Shown: piece after piece, positions 50,807 through 60,554 of the stretch
Layout: each line of letters opens with the position of its first letter
Position numbering within the stretch: position 1 is the stretch's first letter
Assembly: GCF_026341825.1 (NCBI RefSeq)
Contig: NZ_JAPENY010000002.1
Span: forward strand, 434,001-498,000
Length of the DNA stretch: 64,000 bases
From: Streptomyces sp. NBC_00620
GTDB taxonomy: Bacteria; Actinomycetota; Actinomycetes; Streptomycetales; Streptomycetaceae
Direction: 5' to 3'
Program-made: the position numbers and the translations under genes
The notes under the pieces: generated by a model
Seen by the model: the letters and a program-made list of their open reading frames with translations, nothing else
Database searches by the model: none
Told to the model about the DNA's origin: nothing

Positions 50807-51907
50807 ATGATCGTTCGGTTCCGGTCACTCATGACGCGATGGACGTCCGTCGTGCCCGTGATCGCACTGGTCCTGCTGGCCTTCACCTGGGGACGCGACC
50901 TGCCCGGAGCGGTCGTCGCGGTGGTGACGGTGGTCCTCGCCGGAGCCGTGCTGGCCGCCGTGCACCACGCCGAAGTGGTCGCTCACCGGGTCGGGGAACC
51001 CTTCGGCTCACTCGTCCTCGCCGTCGCCGTCACGATCATCGAGGTCGCCCTGATCGTCACCTTGATGGCGGACGGCGGCGACAAGAGCTCGACCCTGGCC
51101 CGCGACACGGTGTTCGCGGCCGTGATGATCACCTGCAACGGAATCGTCGGCGTGTGCCTGCTCGTCGCCTCACTGCGCCACGGACTGGCGGTCTTCAACG
51201 CGGAGGGCACCGGGGCCGCCCTCGCGACCGTGGCGACGCTGGCCACCCTCAGCCTGGTGTTCCCGACCTTCACCACCAGCAAGCCGGGCCCGGAGTTCTC
51301 CACGGCCCAGCTCACCTTCGCCGCGCTCGCCTCGCTGGTCCTGTACGGCCTGTTCGTCACGACCCAGACCGTGCGGCACCGCGACTACTTCCTGCCGATC
51401 ACCCGACAGGGCAAGGTCATCGACGTGGACGACCACGCCGACGCCCCGTCCGCCCGTACGACCCGCATCAGCCTGGGGCTGCTCGCCGTGGCCCTCGTCG
51501 GTGTGGTCGGTCTGGCCAAGGGCGTGTCGCCGACCATCGAGTCCGGGGTCGAAGCGGCGGGCATGCCGGCCGCCGTGGTCGGTGTGATCATCGCGCTGCT
51601 CGTGCTGCTCCCCGAGACCATCGCCGCACTGCGGTCGGCCCGCCGCGACCGCGTGCAGACCAGCCTGAACCTCGCTCTCGGCTCGGCGATGGCCAGCATC
51701 GGCCTCACGATCCCTGCCGTCGCGCTGGCCTCCGTCTGGCTCTCCGGACCGCTCGTGCTCGGTCTCGGCGCCACTCACATGGTGCTGCTTGCGCTGACCG
51801 TGGTGGTCAGCTCCCTGACGGTGGTTCCCGGGCGAGCCACGCCACTGCAGGGCGGCGTCCATCTGGTGCTGTTCGCGGCGTACCTGGAGCTGGCGATCAA
51901 CCCCTAG
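50807..51907 (+). CDS. Ca2+/H+ (or Na+/H+) antiporter, ChaA/CaCA type
   Basis: A 366-residue CaCA-superfamily exchanger with 11 helices. The two alpha repeats are [25 protein letters not shown] (about 62-87) and a second with [44 protein letters not shown] (about 262-310). Both have the conserved acidic residue (E in IIEV and LPET). It exports Ca2+ or Na+ against proton uptake. The hairpin before it and an AAAGGAT site lead to ATG 50807. Confidence 0.92.
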   Translation: MIVRFRSLMTRWTSVVPVIALVLLAFTWGRDLPGAVVAVVTVVLAGAVLAAVHHAEVVAHRVGEPFGSLVLAVAVTIIEVALIVTLMADGGDKSSTLARDTVFAAVMITCNGIVGVCLLVASLRHGLAVFNAEGTGAALATVATLATLSLVFPTFTTSKPGPEFSTAQLTFAALASLVLYGLFVTTQTVRHRDYFLPITRQGKVIDVDDHADAPSARTTRISLGLLAVALVGVVGLAKGVSPTIESGVEAAGMPAAVVGVIIALLVLLPETIAALRSARRDRVQTSLNLALGSAMASIGLTIPAVALASVWLSGPLVLGLGATHMVLLALTVVVSSLTVVPGRATPLQGGVHLVLFAAYLELAINP

Positions 51908-51944
51908 GGCGCGTCACTCGGTGGTTCGTGCCGCAAGCGGTACG

Positions 51945-53246
51945 TCACTCCGTCGCCGGTACGACCGTCAGCCGCGGCACCGGCCGGGTCTCCGGCAGCA
52001 GTGCGAAGCACCCCAGGCTGAGCAGCGCGATCCCCGTCAGATAGGCGGCCACACCCCAGGGGACCCCTTCCCCCTGCGCCACCGCCGTCGCCACGATCGG
52101 GGTGAGCGCGCCCCCGAGGACGCCGCCCAGGTTGTAGCCCACCGCCGCGCCGGTGCAGCGCACCCGGGGTTCGTACAACTCCGGCAGATACGCGGCGATG
52201 ACGGCGAACATCGTGATGAACGAGATCAGCGCCACCAGGAAGCCGAGGAACATCAGCAGGGGTTCACCGGTCGAAAGCAGCGCGATCATCGGGAACATCC
52301 ACAACGCGGCGCCCGCGCAGCCCACCAGACACAGCGGTCGCCGTCCGTAGCGGTCGCCGAGCAGCGCCATCAAGGGCGTCAGGGAGCCCTTCACCACCAC
52401 GGCGGCCATGATGCAGGACAGCATGACGGTACGGCTCACACCGAGCCGTTCGACTCCGTACGCGAGTGCCCAGGTCGTCACCGCGTAGAACACCGCGTAT
52501 CCGACCGCGAGGCCGCCGGCCGTCAGCAGCACCAGCCGCCAGTGATCGCGCACCACTTCGGCGAGCGGCACGCGCGCGTGGTCCCGCATTTCCAGGAACT
52601 GTGGACTCTCGACCAGCGAACTGCGCAGCCACAGCCCGGCCGCCGCGAGCACGCCCGCCGCCCAGAACGGCACCCGCCACCCCCAAGCCGCGAACTGTGC
52701 GTCGGACAGCGTCGCCGACAGCACCAGCATCACGCCGTTGGCCAGCACGAACCCCAGCGAAGGGCCGATCTGCGGGAAGCTCGACCACAGCCCGCGCCGC
52801 TCGGCGGGAGCGTGCTCGGCAGTCAGCAGCACCGCCCCGCCCCACTCCCCGCCAAGTCCGAGCCCTTGCAGAAAGCGCAGCACCAGAAGGAGTACGGGAG
52901 CGGCCACACCGATCGTGTTGTACGTCGGTACGCAGCCGACGGCGACGGTCGCCGCGCCGGTCAGCAGCAGCGAGGCGACGAGGACCGGCCGCCGCCCGTG
53001 CCGGTCCCCGATGTGCCCGAAGAGCACCGAGCCGAGCGGGCGTGCGACGAAGCCGACGCCGAACGTCGCGAAGGCCGCCAGTGTCCCCGCCAGCGGAGAG
53101 AACGTCGGGAAGAACAGCGGCCCGAGGACCAGCGCGGCCGCGGTGCCGTAGACGAAGAAGTCGTAGAACTCGATGGCCGTCCCGGCGAGCGAGGCGGCCG
53201 CGAGCCGGAGCATGGAGGGCTTCTTAACTGTGTGTACGTCTTGCAT
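51945..53246 (-). CDS. MFS transporter, metabolite:H+ symporter (MHS) family
   Basis: A 433-residue 12-helix transporter. MHS/ProP/ShiA features: [23 protein letters not shown] near residue 20, [21 protein letters not shown] (MFS motif A), [25 protein letters not shown] and GDRYGRRPL after helix 8. Substrates in this family include dicarboxylates, shikimate, proline/betaine and citrate; none can be chosen. The coding region contains one CACGCGCGCGTG copy (52569-52580). Confidence 0.92.
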   Translation of the reverse strand: MQDVHTVKKPSMLRLAAASLAGTAIEFYDFFVYGTAAALVLGPLFFPTFSPLAGTLAAFATFGVGFVARPLGSVLFGHIGDRHGRRPVLVASLLLTGAATVAVGCVPTYNTIGVAAPVLLLVLRFLQGLGLGGEWGGAVLLTAEHAPAERRGLWSSFPQIGPSLGFVLANGVMLVLSATLSDAQFAAWGWRVPFWAAGVLAAAGLWLRSSLVESPQFLEMRDHARVPLAEVVRDHWRLVLLTAGGLAVGYAVFYAVTTWALAYGVERLGVSRTVMLSCIMAAVVVKGSLTPLMALLGDRYGRRPLCLVGCAGAALWMFPMIALLSTGEPLLMFLGFLVALISFITMFAVIAAYLPELYEPRVRCTGAAVGYNLGGVLGGALTPIVATAVAQGEGVPWGVAAYLTGIALLSLGCFALLPETRPVPRLTVVPATE

Positions 53247-53306
53247 GCCGCGTCAACTACCCACGGTGATCGGCGGTTACGGGGGCGCGCGGAGGCTCGT
53301 TCCGTG

Positions 53307-54353
53307 TCAGTAGGTGACCGTGATGCGCCGGGCCGGGCCGTCGACGCGGATGGTGCCTCCATAGGGGATGACGATCTGCGGATCGGTGTGACCGAAGTCC
53401 ACATCGAGGACGACCAGCATGTTGGGCGCATATATGTCGACGGCCCGGAGCACCGCCTCGTGCTGCTCCCGTACGTAACGGGCTCTGGCATCGGCGTCGT
53501 TGGGCTGCTCGAACGACCACGCCTTGGGGCGGGCCATCAGGAGCGCCGGGAAGCGCTGCAGCAGGCCGCGTTCGCCCATGCTGCGCAGGATCCAGAAGAC
53601 GTCGCTCGCTCTCGGCATCTCCTCCGAGGTCTCCAGGAACAGCACGTGTCCGTCGTACACGGAAGGATCACGGGCGATCTCGCGGTCCGCCATCAACAGC
53701 CAGGAGAGGATCTCGAGGTTGCCGCCCCAGGAGCGACCCTCGACTACGCGGTCCGGGCGGTGCCAGGTCCAGCCGTCGCCCGGTTCCGTCGGCGGCTCGG
53801 ACTTGAAGGTCGCCGGGTCCTCCCAGGGGCGGTTGACCTCACCGAATCGGTCGGCCGCGCGCAGCTCGTACGGCCCGGAGGTGAACAGCGCGGCCCGCAG
53901 CGACTCGGCGGTCAGCGGGTCCATGGCACCGGGGCGACCGAGCTCGCACATCACCGATCCGCCGTGGTAGCCGACGATTCCGGCGTTCCACAGGTATGCG
54001 AGGAGGTTGGTGTTGTCGCTGTACCCGAAGAACGGCTTCGGGTTCGCGCGGATCAACTCCCGGTCCAGCAAGGGCAGCACGGTGATCTGGTCGTCGCCGC
54101 CGATCGAGGAGATGACGGCCTTGATCGTCGGATCGGCGAACGCCGCGTGGATGTCGTCGGCACGCTCCTGAGGCGTCGAGCCCATCTTCCGGGTCGCCGG
54201 ATACTCGGCCGGTTCGAGGCCGTACTCCTTGCGCAGCCTCTCCAGCCCCAGCTCGTACGGAAGCGGCAGGAGCCCGGGGAGTCCGGAGGACGGCGAGATC
54301 ACCGCTGTCCGGTCGCCCGGCGAGGGCTTGGGAGGGTACGAGGGCGTCGTCAT
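53307..54353 (-). CDS. LD-carboxypeptidase (S66) / microcin C7 immunity-like
   Basis: A 348-residue S66 peptidase. The nucleophile is in [18 protein letters not shown] (Ser of GYSD), catalytic Glu/His are in the C-terminal domain ([25 protein letters not shown]). S66 members cleave L,D bonds of tetrapeptides in wall recycling or inactivate peptide-nucleotide antibiotics (MccF). The sequence around [11 protein letters not shown] is closer to MccF-like members. ATG 54353 with CATACC ending 8 nt upstream and no ribosome site suggests a leaderless mRNA. Confidence 0.9.
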   Translation of the reverse strand: MTTPSYPPKPSPGDRTAVISPSSGLPGLLPLPYELGLERLRKEYGLEPAEYPATRKMGSTPQERADDIHAAFADPTIKAVISSIGGDDQITVLPLLDRELIRANPKPFFGYSDNTNLLAYLWNAGIVGYHGGSVMCELGRPGAMDPLTAESLRAALFTSGPYELRAADRFGEVNRPWEDPATFKSEPPTEPGDGWTWHRPDRVVEGRSWGGNLEILSWLLMADREIARDPSVYDGHVLFLETSEEMPRASDVFWILRSMGERGLLQRFPALLMARPKAWSFEQPNDADARARYVREQHEAVLRAVDIYAPNMLVVLDVDFGHTDPQIVIPYGGTIRVDGPARRITVTY

Positions 54354-54455
54354 GACGGGAGGGTATGGGGCGCTACCGGCTCGGCGCACCGTGATAAACC
54401 GGGTCTGAGCAGCGGTCCTCAATGGGCCGGCAGACCTGGAAGGACCGGAGGAACT

Positions 54456-54929
54456 GTGCCCCGCACACTCGCCAACGCCCCGATCATGATCCTCAACGGG
54501 CCCAACCTGAACCTTCTCGGGCAGCGCCAGCCGGAGATCTACGGCTCGGACACGCTCGCCGACGTCGAGGCCCTGTGTGCCAAGGCGGCGGCCGCGCACG
54601 GCGGCACGGTGGACTTCCGCCAGTCCAACCACGAGGGCGAGTTGGTGGACTGGATCCACGAGGCACGCCTGAACCACGCCGGGATCGTGATCAACCCGGC
54701 CGCCTACTCGCACACCTCCGTCGCGATCCTGGATGCGCTCAACACCTGCGACGGCCTTCCGGTGGTGGAGGTCCACATCTCCAACATCCACCAGCGCGAG
54801 GAGTTCCGGCACCACTCGTACGTCTCCCTCCGCGCCGACGGGGTGATCGCGGGGTGCGGTGTGCAGGGGTACGCGTTCGGGGTGGAGCGGGTCGCGGCGC
54901 TCGCGCGGACGGGTCAGACGGAGGCCTGA
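54456..54929 (+). CDS. aroQ: type II 3-dehydroquinate dehydratase
   Basis: A 157-residue type II dehydroquinase of the shikimate pathway (3-dehydroquinate to 3-dehydroshikimate). All blocks are intact: [18 protein letters not shown] with the catalytic Tyr, [34 protein letters not shown], and [22 protein letters not shown] with the His. GTG start with GGAGGA 5 nt upstream. The C-terminal RTGQTEA coding sequence runs into a degenerate 25-bp repeat. Confidence 0.97.
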   Translation: MPRTLANAPIMILNGPNLNLLGQRQPEIYGSDTLADVEALCAKAAAAHGGTVDFRQSNHEGELVDWIHEARLNHAGIVINPAAYSHTSVAILDALNTCDGLPVVEVHISNIHQREEFRHHSYVSLRADGVIAGCGVQGYAFGVERVAALARTGQTEA

Positions 54930-54961
54930 CGGTGCTGGTCACCCGGAGGCCTGATGGTGCC

Positions 54962-55020
54962 GGGCAGGCGGAGGCGCGACGGCGTGGGGCAGGCGGAGGC
55001 GCGACGGCGTGGGGCAGGCA
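54962..55020. repeat. 25-bp tandem repeat after aroQ
   Basis: Two identical 25-bp units (54962-54986, 54987-55011; core GGGCAGGCGGAGGCGCGACG) and a partial third. Related GGAGGCCTGAC/TG units begin within the end of aroQ. Copy number might vary between strains. Confidence 0.92.
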
Positions 55021-55120
55021 CAGGCGCAGACCTGACGGAGCGGGGGCGTGCGACCGCCTGGCGAAATGGCAAGCGGATGCATGGAGTCCGATTGTCGGTG
55101 GCGGATGCCACGATCAATTC

Positions 55121-56878
55121 ATGGATTTCTTCGAGGGATTGATCGCCCCGGACGAGCCGGACGAGCCGCAACCGGAGACGCATCACCGGCTGGGCGCCTA
55201 TCGGCCGGGCGGGGACGAGCCGTTACCGCCCGCCGACTGGTTCCTGCCCGCGCAACTGCCGCAGGTCACCGAGCTGGGCGTCGGCCCGGATGTCCGGATC
55301 ATGCTCACCGGCTGGCAGGTGTGGCCCGGTTCGGTGACGCTCCGGCTGGGCGTGTTTCTGCGGACGATACGACAGGGCGGCCAGACGCACCCCGTGCGCT
55401 TCGGGGCAGGACGCGCGGGGGCCGGAGCTCTGCGCTTCGGCGTGCTGCTCGCCGACGGAAGGCGGGTCACGACCCTCGACGGGCACCCGTGGCCCGCGCC
55501 CACGGAGGGGCCGCCGCGGCCGACGCTCCAGTTGCGGGGCGGGGGCGGCGGCGGATTCCACTACCAAGTGGAGCTGCATCTCTCGCAGTTGCCGCCGGAA
55601 GGGCCCATGCAACTGGTGGCCGAGTGGCCCGACCAGGGTGTGCCCGAAACCCGTACGGAGATCGATGCGACGGTGCTGCGAGCCGCGGCCGCCGAGGCGG
55701 TCGAGATCTGGCCGGAGAGCGAGCCCCCACCCCCTGCGGAGCAGGGCGGGAAAGCGGGGAGTTTCGCGATCATCAGTATGGGGCCGTCGGAAATCATGGC
55801 GCAGGCGATCGTAGGCCCCGCGGGGCGGCGCGGCAGCCGGCCGGCAGGTCCGCCGCCGCCGACCCCGGAGCGCGGTGACTGGGAGGGCATGGGACTCGCG
55901 GGATGGCAGGACATCGACCTGGTCAGAGCACGCCTCGCGCACGGCGCTGACCCTGTGGCGCGACTGGATTCCTGGTCCGACGAGACGCCACTGCACCGCG
56001 CCGCGGAGTATGGCGTACCCGAGGTCGTCGCCGAACTCCTGAGGCACGTGCAGGACGTGGACGTGCCGGCGCGCGAGGAACGCACCCCGCTGTGGGAGGC
56101 GGTCTGCCACGGCAAGAGGGAGGCAGTGGAGTTGCTGCTCGCAGCGGGCGCCGACGCCTGGAGCCCGCAGATGGGCGGACGGTCTCCTGGCCGCCTCGCA
56201 CTCGCCACCGAGCTGGCCCCGCTTTTCCAGGCCCTGCCAAATGCCGTGCTCCTCACGCCGGATGAGCACGCGGCCCAGGAAGACGCCGACCGCAGGGCCG
56301 CCGTCTTTCACGACATGCACCTCGAGGGATTGTCGGTCGCCTTTGTGGCGTCGATCGACGAGGAGACGGCGATACGCCGCCTGGGCGCCGACCCGGCCGC
56401 CGCTCCGGTACTGGACCTCGACAGGGAGCCGGGTCCGTACGGCACAGGGCCCAACGGGTTCGACCCCGATGACTACGACCTCGCCGAGCGCTTTGTGGGC
56501 GTGACCGGAGTCCCCGGCGGGTGCGTCCTGATACAGCCCGCCTGGTACTACCTCAGCAGGCCGGACGTTCTCAACGCCCTCTCGCCCGGAACCACCGCGT
56601 ACGGGCTCTACTTCAATCCCAAGGGAGGCACCTTCGGAGAATTCTCGCGAGATGGCCGCAGCGAGCGGCACGAGGAGATCGGCTCCGTGTCCGGGGACGA
56701 ACCCGACCTCCACTGGCTGTACCGCTTCTGGCAGTGGGACAAGCCCGGGATGTGGGGCGCCCACTCCCTCGCGTACGCCTCACACATGGGCGGAATACGC
56801 GTGACCAACCGTGCTGCGGTCGTGGGGCCGCCGCGGCGCTGGGCGGAGATACCCGAGGACAGCGAGCTGCTGAGCTGA
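55121..56878 (+). CDS. large hypothetical protein with ankyrin repeats
   Basis: A 585-residue soluble protein in three parts. The N-terminal part (about 1-240) is a beta-rich domain of unknown type with Gly-rich loops (RGGGGGGFHYQVELHLSQLPPEGPM). The middle (about 265-360) has two to three ankyrin repeats (DIDLVRARLAHGADPVARLDSWSDETPLHRAAEYG, VPAREERTPLWEAVCHGKREAVELLLAAGADAW). The C-terminal part (about 400-585) is rich in aromatic residues (WYYLSRPDVLNALSPGTTAYGLYFNPKGGTFG). No enzyme family recognised. The start at ATG 55121 is chosen because DFFEGLIAPDE follows and CACGAT ends 6 nt upstream. This is protein interaction-type architecture. Confidence 0.8.
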   Translation: MDFFEGLIAPDEPDEPQPETHHRLGAYRPGGDEPLPPADWFLPAQLPQVTELGVGPDVRIMLTGWQVWPGSVTLRLGVFLRTIRQGGQTHPVRFGAGRAGAGALRFGVLLADGRRVTTLDGHPWPAPTEGPPRPTLQLRGGGGGGFHYQVELHLSQLPPEGPMQLVAEWPDQGVPETRTEIDATVLRAAAAEAVEIWPESEPPPPAEQGGKAGSFAIISMGPSEIMAQAIVGPAGRRGSRPAGPPPPTPERGDWEGMGLAGWQDIDLVRARLAHGADPVARLDSWSDETPLHRAAEYGVPEVVAELLRHVQDVDVPAREERTPLWEAVCHGKREAVELLLAAGADAWSPQMGGRSPGRLALATELAPLFQALPNAVLLTPDEHAAQEDADRRAAVFHDMHLEGLSVAFVASIDEETAIRRLGADPAAAPVLDLDREPGPYGTGPNGFDPDDYDLAERFVGVTGVPGGCVLIQPAWYYLSRPDVLNALSPGTTAYGLYFNPKGGTFGEFSRDGRSERHEEIGSVSGDEPDLHWLYRFWQWDKPGMWGAHSLAYASHMGGIRVTNRAAVVGPPRRWAEIPEDSELLS

Positions 56879-56945
56879 CGCACGCCTTCCCGAGCGCCGT
56901 GTCACCGGCTCCAAGGCCGATGTCATACCGGCTCCAAGCCGTGGG

Positions 56946-57698
56946 TCAGAGCCGCCCCGCCTCCACGATGCGCCGCAGGAAGCGCTGCGTCCGCTCTTCT
57001 TGCGGGTTCCCGAAGAGCTCCTCGGCCGTGCCGCGTTCGAGGACCACGCCGCCGTCGAGGAAGCAGACCTGATCCGCGACCTCGCGGGCGAAGCCCATCT
57101 CGTGCGTGGCCAGGACCATGGTCATGCCGTCGTCCTTCAAGTCCCGGACGACGGTGAGCACTTCGCCCACGAGTTCCGGGTCGAGGGCGGCGGTGATCTC
57201 GTCCAGGAGCAGCAGCCGCGGGCGTACGGCCAGCGCGCGGACGATCGCCGCTCGTTGCTGCTGGCCACCGCTCAGCCGGTCCGGATACTCGGCCGCCTTG
57301 GCGCCGAGCCCGAGCCGGTCGAGCAGCTCACGGGCGTGCGCCTCCGCCTCCGCGCGGCTCACGCCGTGCACACGGCGCGGAGCGAGGGTGATGTTCTCCA
57401 GGACGGTCATGTGCGGAAAGAGGTTGTACGCCTGGAAGACCACGCCGATACGGCGGCGTACCGCGTCCGGGTCGGTCCGCGGGTCGGTGATCTCCTCGTC
57501 GTCCAGCCAGATCGCGCCGTCGTCGATGTCCTCAAGGAGGTTGGCGCAGCGGAGCAGGGTGGACTTGCCGGAACCGGAGGCGCCGATCAGCGCGGTCACC
57601 GTGTGCGGGGCGACATCGAGGTCGACGTCCCGCAGCACGACCGACTCGCCGAAGGTCTTGCGGACGGACTCCATGCGCAGAACCGGAGCGGCGGTCAT
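56946..57698 (-). CDS. polar amino-acid ABC transporter ATPase (GlnQ-like)
   Basis: A 250-residue ABC ATPase. Walker [20 protein letters not shown]-loop VVFQAYNLFPHMTVLENI, signature LSGGQQQRAAIVRAL, Walker B LLLLDEITAALDPELV. The LDEIT variant and PLE-x-V phrase are typical of glutamine/polar amino-acid importers. ATG 57698 overlaps the permease stop (ATGA). Last gene of the operon. Confidence 0.94.
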   Translation of the reverse strand: MTAAPVLRMESVRKTFGESVVLRDVDLDVAPHTVTALIGASGSGKSTLLRCANLLEDIDDGAIWLDDEEITDPRTDPDAVRRRIGVVFQAYNLFPHMTVLENITLAPRRVHGVSRAEAEAHARELLDRLGLGAKAAEYPDRLSGGQQQRAAIVRALAVRPRLLLLDEITAALDPELVGEVLTVVRDLKDDGMTMVLATHEMGFAREVADQVCFLDGGVVLERGTAEELFGNPQEERTQRFLRRIVEAGRL

Positions 57699-58597
57699 AT
57701 GGTCCCTCCCTGTGCCCGCTGACGGTCCATCCGGGCCGTGACCCAGTCCGTGAAGCGGGTCATCGGGATGGTCAGTGCGACGAAGACCAGTCCCGCGACG
57801 ATGTACGGCGTGTAGTTGAGGCTGCGGCCCACGATGATGTCCGCGGCACGCACCGCGTCGACGGCGCCGCCGATCGAGACGAGTCCGGTGTCCTTCTGGA
57901 GGGACACCAGGTCGTTGAGGAGGGGCGGCACCTGGCGGCGTACGGCCTGGGGGAGTACGACGAACCGCAGGGACTGCCGGTTGGTGAGGCCCAGCGAGCG
58001 GGCCGCGGCGCGTTGCGAGGGGTGGATGGACTCGATGCCGGCGCGGAACACCTCGGCGACGTAGGCCGAGTACGTGAGCGTGAGCGCCGTGCCGCCCAGC
58101 AGGATCGGGTCCACCGTGACGCCCTGGAGCCGCAGCGCGGGGACACCCAGGACCACGATCATCAGGTTGATGATCAACGGGAGACCGCGGAAGAAGTCGG
58201 TGTACGCGGCGGCCAGCGCCCGCAGCGGGAAGAAGACCGGGCCGCGCAGGGTACGCGCGACGGCGATGAGCATGCCGAGGACGAGCACCGCGACACCGCA
58301 GATCAGGAGCAGCCGGACGTTGAGCCACAGCCCTTCGAGGACCTTGGGGAACGCCTCGCGCGCGTACTGCGCGTTGAAGAACGTCTCCTTGGTGCGCGGC
58401 CAGCCGGGAGCGTTGACGACGACGAGGTACAGGACGACGCCGGTGATCAGGGTGGAGAGCGCCGCGATCGCGGTCGCGCGGCGGGAGCGGGTGCGCTTGT
58501 AGCGCTCCCGCTCGATCCGCCGCTGCGACGGGACGTACGCCTCGCGCATGTCCTCTTCGGCGGAGCCGCCGCCGGGCTCGTCCTTCACGACCGTCAC
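57695..58597 (-). CDS. amino-acid ABC transporter permease (HisM/GlnP type)
   Basis: A 300-residue permease with a charged N-terminal tail and five helices. The HisMQ signature is YTDFFRGLPLIINLMIVVLG and the EAA loop is AARSLGLTNRQSLRFVVLPQAVRRQVPPLLNDLVSLQKDTGLVS. GTG start overlaps the binding-protein stop as GTGA. A homodimer is likely because no second permease is present. Confidence 0.94.
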   Translation of the reverse strand: MTVVKDEPGGGSAEEDMREAYVPSQRRIERERYKRTRSRRATAIAALSTLITGVVLYLVVVNAPGWPRTKETFFNAQYAREAFPKVLEGLWLNVRLLLICGVAVLVLGMLIAVARTLRGPVFFPLRALAAAYTDFFRGLPLIINLMIVVLGVPALRLQGVTVDPILLGGTALTLTYSAYVAEVFRAGIESIHPSQRAAARSLGLTNRQSLRFVVLPQAVRRQVPPLLNDLVSLQKDTGLVSIGGAVDAVRAADIIVGRSLNYTPYIVAGLVFVALTIPMTRFTDWVTARMDRQRAQGGTI

Positions 58598-59472
58598 TTG
58601 AGTACCGGAGCGTCAACGGCGTCGGACAGCCACTGCTTCTCGATCGAGGCCAGCGTGCCGTCCTCGCGCAGGGTGTCCACCGCGTCGGTCACGCACGAGG
58701 TCAGCGCGCTGCCCTTGTCGAGTACGAGCCCGAACTGCTCGGGCGTGCCACCGCTGTTCTCGAACTGTCCGACGATCTTCGCGTCCGTCACCTCGGCCGC
58801 TGTGATGTAGAAGGCGGTCGGCAGGTCGACCACGATGGCGTCGACCTGGCCGTTCTTCAGCGCGGACTTGGCCTGGTCGTTCTTCGCGTACGCAGCCGGG
58901 GCCTCGGTGGGCTTCACGACATCGTTGATGTAGTTGAGGCTGGTGGTGCCGACCTGGGCGCCCAGCTTCACGTCCTTGAGGTCCGCGATGCTCGTCGCCT
59001 TCGCCGCCTTGGAGTCCTTCAGCGCGATGACGGCCTGCCGGACGTCGTAGTAGCCGGACGAGAAGTCCACGGCCTTCTTGCGCTCGGCGCTGATCGACAC
59101 CTGGTTGATGTCGAAGTCGAAGGTCTTCTCGCCGGGCGCGAAGGCCTTGTTGAAGGGGACGCTCTGCCAGACCACATCGCTCTCGGCATAGCCCAGCTGC
59201 TTCGCCACGGCGTACGCGACCGCCGACTCGTAGCCCTCACCATTGGCGGGCTTGTCGTCCTTGAACCACGGTTCGTACGCGGGTTCGTCGGTCGCGATCG
59301 TCAGCTTGCCCGACGTCTCGGTGGCCAACTTGCCCTTGTCGCAGGCGTTCGCGGAGGGCGTGGCGTCAGCCTCGTCCTCGGGCTGCGGGGCGCAGCCCAC
59401 GGCGACGACGGCGAGCAGGGCGACGGTGGCGGCGGACGCGGTGCGGCGCAGGGCGCGTTGGGCGAGAGGCAT
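58594..59472 (-). CDS. amino-acid ABC transporter substrate-binding lipoprotein
   Basis: A 292-residue lipoprotein. The signal peptide (1-26) ends in a lipobox VAVGCAPQ with Cys26 as first mature residue. The SBP_bac_3 domain has TIATDEPAYEPWFKDDKPANGEGYESAVAYAVAKQLGY, FDFDINQVSISAERKKAVDFSSGYY and KSALKNGQVDAIVVDLPTAFYI. This is cluster F, polar amino acids (Gln, Asp/Glu, Cys or Arg). First gene of the operon; its promoter should be in the gap to the right. Confidence 0.94.
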   Translation of the reverse strand: MPLAQRALRRTASAATVALLAVVAVGCAPQPEDEADATPSANACDKGKLATETSGKLTIATDEPAYEPWFKDDKPANGEGYESAVAYAVAKQLGYAESDVVWQSVPFNKAFAPGEKTFDFDINQVSISAERKKAVDFSSGYYDVRQAVIALKDSKAAKATSIADLKDVKLGAQVGTTSLNYINDVVKPTEAPAAYAKNDQAKSALKNGQVDAIVVDLPTAFYITAAEVTDAKIVGQFENSGGTPEQFGLVLDKGSALTSCVTDAVDTLREDGTLASIEKQWLSDAVDAPVLK

Positions 59473-59888
59473 GGCGGGAGAGTGACAGTGCGGCGTCCTG
59501 TTTGTCCAGGTCACAAGGGCAACTGTCCGCATAGTGGGAACGGGTGTTGCATTCTTGTGAACGCACGCTGAGAGGGCCCGTCGAGCGTCCCGTCGAGACA
59601 CTTCGCCGGGGCCGCCGGCCGAGGGCGGGGATCGATAGGCCGGCGGCCCATCCGCGCAGGAGCCGTCATCCTGCACGGGGCTGCACTCATTGGACTGCGC
59701 CGGGGCGCGCACCGGGAGCGCGCGCGTGGCACCGGCGCGTGCGCTCGGTTCACACGGGGCGCGTGTTTTACGAAGCGCGCAGGGCGTGTGTGCATGGCTC
59801 ACGCGGGGGCGTACGCCTCATGACGTGCGCGGGGCGCGTGCGCCCGAACTCGCGCCCCGAACCGGGGTTCACCACCCCGCCGCGGCGT
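59473..59888. other. 416-bp gap with CG-rich repeats
   Basis: It lies between the SBP gene and the MBL gene, both on minus, and should carry the importer promoter and the MBL terminator. A TTGTCC/AGTGGG... style promoter could lie near 59500-59560. The region 59695-59890 has many GGGGCGCGTG-like blocks (59756-59765 and similar) and no credible reading frame. Confidence 0.5.
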
Positions 59889-60545
59889 TCACCACCCGCG
59901 TGCGCGCCACTCCGGCAGATGCGGTCGTTCCGCGCCCAGCGTCGTGTCGTTGCCGTGGCCCGGGTAGACCCAGGTCTCGTCGGACAGCGCACCGAAGATC
60001 TTTGTCTCGACATCGTGGATGAGGCTGGCGAACGCCGCCGGGTCCTTGCGTGTGTTGCCCACACCGCCCGGGAAGAGACAGTCCCCCGTGAACACATGCG
60101 GATGCCCGTGCGGGTCGTCGTAGACGAGCGCGATCGAGCCCGGCGTGTGCCCCACCAGGTGGCGTGCGGTGAGTTCCACGCGCCCCACCCGGATCGTGTC
60201 GCCGTCCTGGAGCGGCACATCGGTCGGCACCGGGATGCCGTCGACGTCGTCGCGGCCCGCGTAGGTGCGGGCGCCCGTCGACGCCACGACCTCGGCGAGT
60301 GCCTGCCAGTGGTCGCCGTGCTGGTGGGTGGTGACCACGGACGCGATGCCGTCGTCGCCGATCAGCGTGAGCAGGGTCGAGGCGTCGTTGGCCGCGTCGA
60401 TCAGGAGCTGCTCGTCGGTCGCCCGGCAGCGCAGCAGATAGGCGTTGTTGTCCATCGGGCCCACCGCGACCTTGGAGATCATCAGGTCCTGCAACTCGTG
60501 CACATCGGCAGGGCCGCCGACCTTCACCGCTCCGCTGTACGTCAT
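59889..60545 (-). CDS. MBL-fold metallo-hydrolase (glyoxalase II-like)
   Basis: A 218-residue metallo-beta-lactamase fold enzyme. The metal motif is VVTTHQHGDHWQALAE (HxHxDH); later ligands are His in HLVGHTPGS, Asp in VFTGDCLF and His in WVYPGHGN. Glyoxalase II-type or thioester hydrolysis, or mycothiol-conjugate hydrolysis, fits the family. It starts 9 nt after the mycothiol-dependent isomerase-like gene, so the two form an operon. TATAGG (complement of 60554-60559) could be an internal promoter. Confidence 0.9.
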   Translation of the reverse strand: MTYSGAVKVGGPADVHELQDLMISKVAVGPMDNNAYLLRCRATDEQLLIDAANDASTLLTLIGDDGIASVVTTHQHGDHWQALAEVVASTGARTYAGRDDVDGIPVPTDVPLQDGDTIRVGRVELTARHLVGHTPGSIALVYDDPHGHPHVFTGDCLFPGGVGNTRKDPAAFASLIHDVETKIFGALSDETWVYPGHGNDTTLGAERPHLPEWRARGW

Positions 60546-60554
60546 GTCGGCAGC

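Noticed and set aside
51921-54455. Very long plus-strand frame running into aroQ
   Set aside because: It is the antisense of the MHS transporter and LD-carboxypeptidase; only the aroQ part from 54456 is real.
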